From: an uncultured Alphaproteobacteria bacterium
GTDB lineage: Bacteria > Pseudomonadota > Alphaproteobacteria > UBA9655
DNA length: 6,348 bases
Assembly: GCA_937967795.1 (NCBI GenBank)
Contig: CALBSK010000077.1
Location: 1-6,348, forward strand
Direction of reading: 5' to 3'
Shown: positions 1 through 4,733 of the stretch, piece by piece
Layout: the number at the start of each line of letters is the position of its first letter
Numbering within the stretch: the first letter of the stretch is position 1
Notes under the pieces: model-generated
Database searches by the model: none
What the model saw: the letters and a program-made list of their open reading frames with translations, nothing else
Told to the model about the DNA's origin: nothing
Translations under genes and position numbers: made by a program

Positions 1-1
1 A

Positions 2-1207
2 CAAAACCGCCCTTGCAAAAGTTCTTTTGTCGCACTAAGTGGCAGAAGTCAGGAAAATATTCTTGCAGAGAGTCATCCTGAAGGCATTATAAAATCGTGT
101 TTCCCAAAGCTTCCTCGAAGTTGGACGTATACATCTTATAATGTAGGCGTTAATCAACAACCCATTATGGATAATTCGAACAGTATGCCATTGCCTGTCA
201 CCTATGAATGTCCTAAAGAGACTTCTGTGTGGGAGAAATTGTGTGAAAATTATAATTCCGAGGAGCGTAAAAGGCTACGCGCCAGAATGTCGATGAATGA
301 CTACAGCAATCCTAGTCACTACATTCGGGTTGAGAAGCCTGAAACACCGTCTCTAACTCCGGGTGCTCCTAGTGGACAGACTATTCCATCCAATCCTACC
401 TCCTCTACGAATTCTTACAACCCTAACGATGAGTTCATTACTTTTAATCAAATGCAGGAGAATTTGTTGAAGAAGAGGACAGGGAATCAGAGTAATTGCG
501 GGAATATTTCTTTTCCTAACTCCAACAACGGTCAATATGACACCCGTGGCGCCTATGAGTCTCACATTCCTGAGAATTACATCACAGTTCCTGGATTGCG
601 TAATGGCGGGATAGGGAATCAGAGTAATTGCGAGAATGGTGGACTACCACCAATGAGCCAGCCTTCATATCCTAATATGATGGGTCAAATTAATCCTACT
701 ATAATTAATCCTACTATGACTGGTAATGGAGGTCACGGTTACTTCGGGAATGGTGGTGGAATGCCACAGGGAGTTCAAACCTATCATACGAACATGATGA
801 CTGGTAATGGAGGCCAGGGTAACTTCGGGAATGGTGGAATGAATCAACCCTATTATACTAACATGGCTGTTAATAGAAATCAGGGTAGTTCATGGAATGG
901 TGGAATACCACAAATGGGTCAAACTAATCTTAACATGACTGTTAATAATGGTGGATATGGTGGAACCCAAACAATGGGTCAACCCTATCCTACTAACATG
1001 ACTCAACTCTATCCTACTAACATGACTCAACCCTATCCTACTAACATGACTGGTAATAGATATGGAAATATGATGGGGGGCGGTCCCTTTCAAGGTAACC
1101 AAACCGTCACTCATGGTTTCCCTCATCAGGGACAAGGAAATGGCCAACCTACTAACCCATATTATAATAATGCTACATGGAGTAACAACGGTCCATACTA
1201 CCAATAA
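2..1207 (+). CDS. Low-complexity Asn/Gly/Met-rich repeat protein, 5'-partial
   Basis: I do not recognise this protein. The frame that contains the ATG at 167 has no stop codon back to position 2. The roughly 55 upstream codons read as ordinary protein (for example ENILAESHPEGIIKSCFPKL), and no Shine-Dalgarno sequence precedes 167, so the gene most likely starts left of the window. About the first 95 in-window residues are normal, soluble-looking sequence. After that the chain becomes very rich in N, G, M, Y, P, Q and T and looks disordered. It contains two copies of GNQSNC(G/E)N, two of MTGNGG(H/Q)G(Y/N)FGNGG and three tandem QPYPTNMT units, and ends ...NNGPYYQ with a TAA stop. Charged residues are almost absent from the C-terminal two thirds. 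No membrane segment is visible, and any signal peptide would lie outside the window. A surface, secreted or host-directed protein is possible but unproven. That it is a coding gene is fairly sure; its function is unknown. Confidence 0.75.
   Translation, partial: QNRPCKSSFVALSGRSQENILAESHPEGIIKSCFPKLPRSWTYTSYNVGVNQQPIMDNSNSMPLPVTYECPKETSVWEKLCENYNSEERKRLRARMSMNDYSNPSHYIRVEKPETPSLTPGAPSGQTIPSNPTSSTNSYNPNDEFITFNQMQENLLKKRTGNQSNCGNISFPNSNNGQYDTRGAYESHIPENYITVPGLRNGGIGNQSNCENGGLPPMSQPSYPNMMGQINPTIINPTMTGNGGHGYFGNGGGMPQGVQTYHTNMMTGNGGQGNFGNGGMNQPYYTNMAVNRNQGSSWNGGIPQMGQTNLNMTVNNGGYGGTQTMGQPYPTNMTQLYPTNMTQPYPTNMTGNRYGNMMGGGPFQGNQTVTHGFPHQGQGNGQPTNPYYNNATWSNNGPYYQ
482..637 (+). repeat. Dispersed 24-bp direct repeat pair (GNQSNC box)
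   Basis: Two 24-bp copies at 482-505 and 614-637 differ by one base and encode GNQSNCGN and GNQSNCEN in the same frame. They are separated by 108 bp of non-repetitive coding sequence. They hold two Cys residues of the low-complexity region. Confidence 0.8.
716..838 (+). repeat. Imperfect 42-bp direct repeat pair (MTGNGG box)
   Basis: Copies at 716-757 and 797-838, offset by 81 bp, encode MTGNGGHGYFGNGG and MTGNGGQGNFGNGG. They match at most bases, with changes clustered in the middle. Like the other repeats in this gene the offset is a multiple of three, consistent with growth of the coding sequence by in-frame duplication. Confidence 0.75.
980..1051 (+). repeat. Three tandem 24-bp units encoding QPYPTNMT
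   Basis: Three head-to-tail 24-bp units lie at 980-1003, 1004-1027 and 1028-1051. Units 1 and 3 are identical; unit 2 differs by one base (CCC to CTC), changing Pro to Leu. Each unit is exactly eight codons, so copy-number changes keep the frame. Near-identity at the DNA level points to recent duplication, in contrast to the more decayed repeats elsewhere in the same gene. Confidence 0.9.
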
Positions 1208-1217
1208 GCTTGATTAA

Positions 1218-1243
1218 GAGGGTGCCCCCGCCTGGGCATCCTC
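1218..1243. terminator. GC-rich hairpin between convergent genes, probable terminator
   Basis: An inverted repeat pairs GAGGGTGCCC (1218-1227) with GGGCATCCTC (1234-1243), 10 bp including one G-T wobble, around a 6-base loop. It starts 11 bp after the stop of the repeat-rich gene and lies 37 bp beyond the end of ald on the other strand, so it could serve both genes. The following bases are only moderately T-rich on the + strand (CTCATTGAGTCTTCTT) and weakly so on the - strand, so it is not a textbook intrinsic terminator. Confidence 0.5.
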
Positions 1244-1279
1244 CTCATTGAGTCTTCTTAAGATGTGGGCAAAATTTCC

Positions 1280-2407
1280 CTAGGCAGCTTGTTTTCTCAA
1301 AAGAGAGGTGGGTTCAACGTAAGGGTAGCCTAGGTCTTGTGCCACGGCTTCATAAGTGATATTCCCGCGATAAACATTAAGACCATTCATGAGATGAGGA
1401 TCCTCAAGAAGGGCCTGTTGAGCTCCTTTTCCTGCCAAAGCCAAGACAAAAGGAAGAGTAGCATTGTTAAGGGCAAAGGCAGAGGTACGAGCAACGCCTC
1501 CGGGCATATTTGTGACACAATAATGGACAACGCCATGTTCAATATAGGTGGGATGGGTAAATGTTGTCGGGCGACTGGTTTCAAAACATCCTCCTTGGTC
1601 TATAGCGACATCCACAAGAACAGACCCTTTTCTCATTTTTTTAACCATTTCTTCCGTAACAAGCTTAGGCGCTGTGGCTCCTGGCACAAGAACGGCTCCA
1701 ATCACAAGATCTGAATTCACAACACATTGTTCAATCGTTTCAAGGCTTGAATAAAGAGTGCTAAGTCTTCCGCCAAACAACATATCCAGCTCAACTAACC
1801 GAGAGAGGGATTTATCAATAATCGTGACTTGCGCACCAAGTCCCATGGCCATGCGAGCGGCCCCTGTCCCCACAACGCCGCCGCCAATAATGGTGACCTT
1901 CCCCGGTTTAACGCCAGGGGCCCCTCCGAGCAAAATACCAGCGCCTCCCTTTTCTTTTTCGAGACAGTGGGCGCCTACTTGGATGGACATCCGCCCCGCA
2001 ATCTCACTTGACGGCATGAGAAGAGGAAGGCCACCTCTTGAGGAAGTGACGGTATCATACGCAATAGCCACGCAGCCCGAATCTATAAGACCTTTGGCTT
2101 GCTCAGAATCAATGGCGAGATGGAGGTAAGTAAAGAGGATCTGCCCTGGGCGTAAGCGTTTCCATTCATTAGGTTGCGGTTCTTTCACTTTAACGATCAT
2201 CTCAGAGGCTTCAAAAATCTCCTCTGGTGTGGAGAGGATGATCGCACCTGCAGCTTGATAATCTGCGTCATTCATTCCAGCTCCCAACCCTGCCTGCGTT
2301 TCGACATAAACCTGATGACCGTAATGAGCGAGTTCGCGTACGGAAGACGGCACAAGGCCAACCCTATACTCATGGTCCTTAATTTCTTTGGGAACACCTA
2401 TGTGCAT
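1280..2407 (-). CDS. ald: Alanine dehydrogenase
   Basis: Catalyses the reversible NAD-dependent oxidative deamination of L-alanine to pyruvate and ammonia; a cytoplasmic enzyme, usually hexameric. The 375-residue product has the family's usual length (about 370-376) and every key residue in its expected place: the N-terminal GVPKEIK block, Arg15 and Lys75 (substrate binding), His96 (catalysis), the Rossmann motif GGGVVG at 175-180, Asp198 for NAD ribose binding, and Asp270 in the DVAIDQGG block. The C-terminal half keeps the NMPGGVARTSA signature. I chose the ATG at 2407 rather than an in-frame ATG at 2449. The shorter start gives the canonical MHIGVPKE N-terminus and has a strong AAGGGAG ribosome site six bases upstream, whereas the 14 extra residues (MLQHRQQF...) are absent from the family and overlap the promoter -10. 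The gene is monocistronic here, convergent with the repeat gene and divergent from the transporter. Confidence 0.97.
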   Translation of the reverse strand: MHIGVPKEIKDHEYRVGLVPSSVRELAHYGHQVYVETQAGLGAGMNDADYQAAGAIILSTPEEIFEASEMIVKVKEPQPNEWKRLRPGQILFTYLHLAIDSEQAKGLIDSGCVAIAYDTVTSSRGGLPLLMPSSEIAGRMSIQVGAHCLEKEKGGAGILLGGAPGVKPGKVTIIGGGVVGTGAARMAMGLGAQVTIIDKSLSRLVELDMLFGGRLSTLYSSLETIEQCVVNSDLVIGAVLVPGATAPKLVTEEMVKKMRKGSVLVDVAIDQGGCFETSRPTTFTHPTYIEHGVVHYCVTNMPGGVARTSAFALNNATLPFVLALAGKGAQQALLEDPHLMNGLNVYRGNITYEAVAQDLGYPYVEPTSLLRKQAA

Positions 2408-2413
2408 TCGAAA

Positions 2414-2420
2414 CTCCCTT
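2414..2420 (-). promoter_or_regulatory. Ribosome binding site deciding the ald start
   Basis: On the - strand AAGGGAG occupies 2420-2414, six bases before the ATG at 2407. The alternative upstream ATG at 2449 is not needed to explain translation, so this site fixes the start. Confidence 0.75.
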
Positions 2421-2439
2421 TGGATGAATTGTTGCCTAT

Positions 2440-2469
2440 GCTGTAGCAAGGGGAGACTTTAGGTGTCAA
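2440..2469 (-). promoter_or_regulatory. Putative ald promoter
   Basis: On the - strand a perfect -35 TTGACA (2469-2464) is followed after 18 bases by TACAGC (2445-2440), a weak -10 matching TATAAT at three positions. Transcription would begin near 2433, leaving a leader of about 26 bases before the ATG at 2407 and covering its ribosome site. The weak -10 suggests a modest or activator-dependent promoter. Confidence 0.45.
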
Positions 2470-2486
2470 GTAAGTCCCCTTTTCCC

Positions 2487-2515
2487 GTGACAAAAACACC
2501 GCAGAAAGATATAAA
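2487..2515 (+). promoter_or_regulatory. Near-consensus sigma-70-type promoter for the transporter gene
   Basis: GTGACA (2487-2492, five of six matches to TTGACA) is separated by an optimal 17 bases from TATAAA (2510-2515, five of six matches to TATAAT). Transcription would start near 2522, giving a short leader of under 20 bases that contains the CGGGAA ribosome site before the ATG at 2540. It sits back to back with the ald promoter, the two -35 boxes being 17 bp apart. Confidence 0.65.
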
Positions 2516-2539
2516 TAAGGTTAAATATCGGGAAAACTC

Positions 2540-3847
2540 ATGACATTTCTTTATTCGATTCTTTTCCTCGCTGTTGTCTTAATTTTTGTTTTTTTAACAG
2601 CTCTTTGTTCAGCGGCAGAAGCGTCTGTTCTAGCGGCATCCCGCGTGCGTCTTTATCATTTAGCTAAAAAGGGAAATGCAAAAGCCTCCCTCGTCATGGA
2701 TTTACAAACCCATATTGGCGGGTTTATTAGCTCTATTATTCTTTTAAATACTTGGTTTAATACTCTTGTTACAGCCCTTGCGACCGCCATTTTAACTTTT
2801 CTTTTTGGGGCGATGGGAGCCGTTTATGCCGCAATTGCCATGGGCGCCCTTATTACCATTTATGGAGAAGTCCTTCCAAAAATGTATGTTTATACATGTG
2901 CCGAACGAGCCGCCCTTGCTTTTGCTCCTTTTTTTAAACCTCTCCTTACATTGATGTTTCCTTTAACAAAGACGATTAATTTTTTTGCGCAAGGCTCCTT
3001 GCGTCTTTTAGGTATTAAACCAAATTTTTCAGAAATAACCGGTGCTGAAGAATTGCGGGGAGCGATTGAGCTTCATGCAGGATCCTCTCGTGAAGCTGAA
3101 TATGAACGGTCTATGTTGCGGAGCATTTTAGATCTGACAACGGTTGAAGTGACGGAGATTATGCGTCACCGCAAAACAATGTTGATGATAAATGTCGATT
3201 TATCCAATCAAGAAATTATTAATCAAGTTTTAAAAGCGCCCTATACACGAATTCCCATTTGGCAAGGAAATCCAGAAAATATTGTAGGGATTCTTCATGC
3301 GAAAGATTTACTCCGATCCGTTCAACTTCATAAGGGAGATTTGGAGAAACTTAATATTACAAAAATTGCAAATCCCCCGTGGTTTATTCCTGAAACCACA
3401 ACCCTTTTCTCACAGTTGGCGGCGTTTCGAGAGAGACGGGAGCATTTTGCTCTTGTTATTGATGAGTATGGGGATCTTCAAGGAATGGTTACTCTGGAAG
3501 ATATTTTGGAAGAAATCGTAGGAGAAATTGTAGACGAACATGACGTCGAAATTCCCGGCCTTAGAATTGCTCCTGATGGGACCTATGTGGTGGATGGTGT
3601 CGTTACTCTTCGCGATTTGAATCGACAATTCAATTGGGATTTGCCCGATGAGCATGCAGCCACATTGGCGGGTCTTATTTTACATGAAACACGAGAAATT
3701 CCTGAAGTGGGTCAATCTTTTATGATCCAGGGATTTCGAATGGATATTCTGCGTCGTCTTCGACATCAAATTACTTTGGTTCGGTTGACCCCTCCGCCTC
3801 TTCCGGAGAAAGGGTTTTCAAACAAAGGGCATGAAGACCGCGTTTAA
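2540..3847 (+). CDS. CNNM/CBS-domain transporter-like membrane protein (CorB / HlyC-CorC family)
   Basis: An inner-membrane protein of the CNNM (DUF21) family, related to CorB; members are linked to Mg2+ and other divalent-cation export. It has 435 residues, close to the usual 410-440. Residues 1 to about 150 form the membrane domain: a first helix at 3-25 ending in the conserved SAAEAS turn (24-29), helices near 62-89 and 91-108, the signature GEVLPK at 109-114, and a further hydrophobic stretch near 125-150. A linker with EELRGAIELH (170-179) leads to a CBS pair (about 200-330), with YTRIPIW at 235-241 and the second-CBS hallmark VIDEYG at 306-311 followed by TLEDILEEIVGEI (318-330). The CorC_HlyC C-terminal domain spans about 345-420. 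The final 20 or so residues (from TPPPLPEKG) lie beyond the conserved domain and are encoded in DNA shared with bolA on the other strand. The substrate cannot be set from sequence; old 'hemolysin' labels for this family are misleading. Confidence 0.93.
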   Translation: MTFLYSILFLAVVLIFVFLTALCSAAEASVLAASRVRLYHLAKKGNAKASLVMDLQTHIGGFISSIILLNTWFNTLVTALATAILTFLFGAMGAVYAAIAMGALITIYGEVLPKMYVYTCAERAALAFAPFFKPLLTLMFPLTKTINFFAQGSLRLLGIKPNFSEITGAEELRGAIELHAGSSREAEYERSMLRSILDLTTVEVTEIMRHRKTMLMINVDLSNQEIINQVLKAPYTRIPIWQGNPENIVGILHAKDLLRSVQLHKGDLEKLNITKIANPPWFIPETTTLFSQLAAFRERREHFALVIDEYGDLQGMVTLEDILEEIVGEIVDEHDVEIPGLRIAPDGTYVVDGVVTLRDLNRQFNWDLPDEHAATLAGLILHETREIPEVGQSFMIQGFRMDILRRLRHQITLVRLTPPPLPEKGFSNKGHEDRV

Positions 3848-4058
3848 GTTCTTCTTTAAGACAGGCATATACTTTCTGATGGCGCTGAATTCGGTTAAGG
3901 CCATGAAAATCAACTGAAACCAAGGTTACTTTAAAATGGGTTTCTCCTTCAGGCCTATAGTTGGCATGCCCAATATGCAAATGAGATTCATCCTCAACCT
4001 TTAAATAGATGGGAGAGAACGCGGCTTGGAGTTTGGATTCAATATGGGTTTTAAGCAT
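3771..4058 (-). CDS. bolA: BolA family protein
   Basis: A small cytoplasmic protein of the BolA family. Members pair with monothiol glutaredoxins through a shared [2Fe-2S] cluster, and some bind DNA or act in stress and cell-shape control. The 95-residue product covers the full alpha-beta-alpha-alpha-beta fold: an N-terminal helix (IESKLQAAF, 6-14), the VEDESHLHIGH block (21-31), PEGETHFKV (36-44), FHGLNRIQRHQKVY (51-64) with the invariant Arg-His pair at 59-60, and GLHALCLKTLSPEE (74-87) with His76. The loop carries His rather than Cys, placing it with the BolA-H type typical of alphaproteobacteria. The start is the only reasonable one by alignment, but it directly follows a run of six G with no usual spacer. 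The gene follows the six-cysteine protein gene by 21 bp on the same strand, suggesting co-transcription. Its 3' end overlaps the transporter gene by 77 bp. Confidence 0.92.
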   Translation of the reverse strand: MLKTHIESKLQAAFSPIYLKVEDESHLHIGHANYRPEGETHFKVTLVSVDFHGLNRIQRHQKVYACLKEELKRGLHALCLKTLSPEEAEGSTEPK

Positions 4059-4078
4059 CCCCCCTATTTTCTCTTAAT

Positions 4079-4549
4079 TCATTTCTTGGGTAAAGCTCTT
4101 TTTTTCTCTGTAGAGGGAAGTTTTACTCCATGTTGGACAGAATTTTTCTGATTCACTGGTGCGCGGGAATAAAGCCAGCAACAAGAAGACAATTCGTATT
4201 CAAGGCAGTTGTCCTTGCACATATAATAATCACCTGCTTGAACATCATTAAAAGGAAATTCTCTACCATATTTCTCCATTTTAAAAGAAAGCGTGAGAAG
4301 AGCACCAGGAACATAGGAGAGAACAGTATAGTTGTCTCCTCCAGGGCATTTGGCGCCATACCAAGTTATGGCTTCCATTGTTCCAGAAGATGAACCGTAC
4401 GTATATTCACCATCCCATTCAGAAGTGTTACAGATTGCAATCGTCTGAACGCTTGCATGACTCATTGGAGAAAGAAAAATCCAACAGAACATGGAAAAAA
4501 CAGGAAAATAGAAAAGACGTCTTGGTACAAGATAAAGCAGTGTATGCAT
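4079..4549 (-). CDS. Small exported six-cysteine protein of unknown function
   Basis: I do not recognise a family. The 156-residue product begins with a signal peptide: basic Arg10-Arg11, a hydrophobic core at about 12-27 (LFYFPVFSMFCWIFL), and a likely signal peptidase I site after Ala32 (MSHA|SV). The mature part contains exactly six Cys (40, 68, 111, 115, 123, 124), enough for three disulfides in the periplasm or outside the cell. C111-x3-C115 and the adjacent pair C123-C124 sit in an aromatic-rich stretch (YYMCKDNCLEYELSSCCWLY). Repeated aromatic/Gly patches (WDGEYTYGSSSG, YVPGALLTL) suggest a compact beta-rich fold. The last 25 residues are basic and polar and look unstructured. The ATG at 4549 has an AGGA ribosome site about eight bases upstream. 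It precedes bolA on the same strand. The signal peptide and cysteine pattern support a real gene, but without a homologue in mind the function stays open. Confidence 0.75.
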   Translation of the reverse strand: MHTLLYLVPRRLFYFPVFSMFCWIFLSPMSHASVQTIAICNTSEWDGEYTYGSSSGTMEAITWYGAKCPGGDNYTVLSYVPGALLTLSFKMEKYGREFPFNDVQAGDYYMCKDNCLEYELSSCCWLYSRAPVNQKNSVQHGVKLPSTEKKRALPKK

Positions 4550-4575
4550 GTGAAGATCCTGATTTTAAAAGTCAA

Positions 4576-4581
4576 TTTATA
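4576..4581 (-). promoter_or_regulatory. Possible -10 box for the six-cysteine gene and bolA
   Basis: On the - strand TATAAA at 4581-4576 would start transcription near 4569, about 20 bases before the ATG at 4549 and just upstream of its AGGA site. The -35 position at 17 bases spacing (TTTATT) matches consensus poorly, so this is tentative. Confidence 0.3.
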
Positions 4582-4626
4582 TAAGATCTCACATAAAGAA
4601 TAAAAAAGAGTTAACGGTGAGCCCTT

Positions 4627-4651
4627 CATCTGCAAGGTTGAAGTGCAGATG
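4627..4651. other. Perfect 8-bp inverted repeat in the divergent intergenic region
   Basis: CATCTGCA (4627-4634) and TGCAGATG (4644-4651) are exact reverse complements around a 9-base centre. It lies between two divergent genes, about 80 bp from each start. Neither side has an adjacent T tract, so it does not look like an intrinsic terminator. An operator for a dimeric regulator, or an RNA hairpin in a leader, are the alternatives. Confidence 0.45.
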
Positions 4652-4683
4652 TCTCTTTAAACATTTATTAAGGCGTCCGTGTA

Positions 4684-4689
4684 TAGAAT
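4684..4689 (+). promoter_or_regulatory. Possible -10 box for the acylase gene
   Basis: TAGAAT matches TATAAT at five of six positions and would start transcription near 4696, roughly 38 bases before the ATG at 4734. No good -35 box is present at 16-18 bases upstream, so the call is weak. An activator bound at the inverted repeat at 4627-4651 could compensate, but this is inference. Confidence 0.3.
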
Positions 4690-4733
4690 TTTCTCACAAG
4701 AAATAGATATTTTTTCCTGAGGGAGAATGGAAT

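Noticed and set aside
167..169. ATG at 167 as the start of the repeat-rich protein
   Set aside because: The same frame is open to position 2, the upstream codons look coding, and there is no ribosome site before 167.
980..1051. CRISPR-like array
   Set aside because: The 24-bp units are directly adjacent with no spacers and are translated in frame.
890..1204. 104-codon - strand frame with repeated SHVSRIGL motifs
   Set aside because: Its periodicity is the reverse-strand image of the 24-bp coding repeat in the + strand gene; it has no independent coding evidence.
1758..2129. + strand frames of 60-125 codons opposite ald
   Set aside because: They are antisense to a fully conserved enzyme gene and read as Pro/Ser/Ala-rich noise.
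2408..2449. N-terminal extension of alanine dehydrogenase beginning at 2449
   Set aside because: The extension is outside the family pattern and lies over the predicted -10 and the ribosome site of the correct start.
4627..4651. Intrinsic terminator
   Set aside because: There is no adjacent T tract on either strand and both flanking genes are transcribed away from it.
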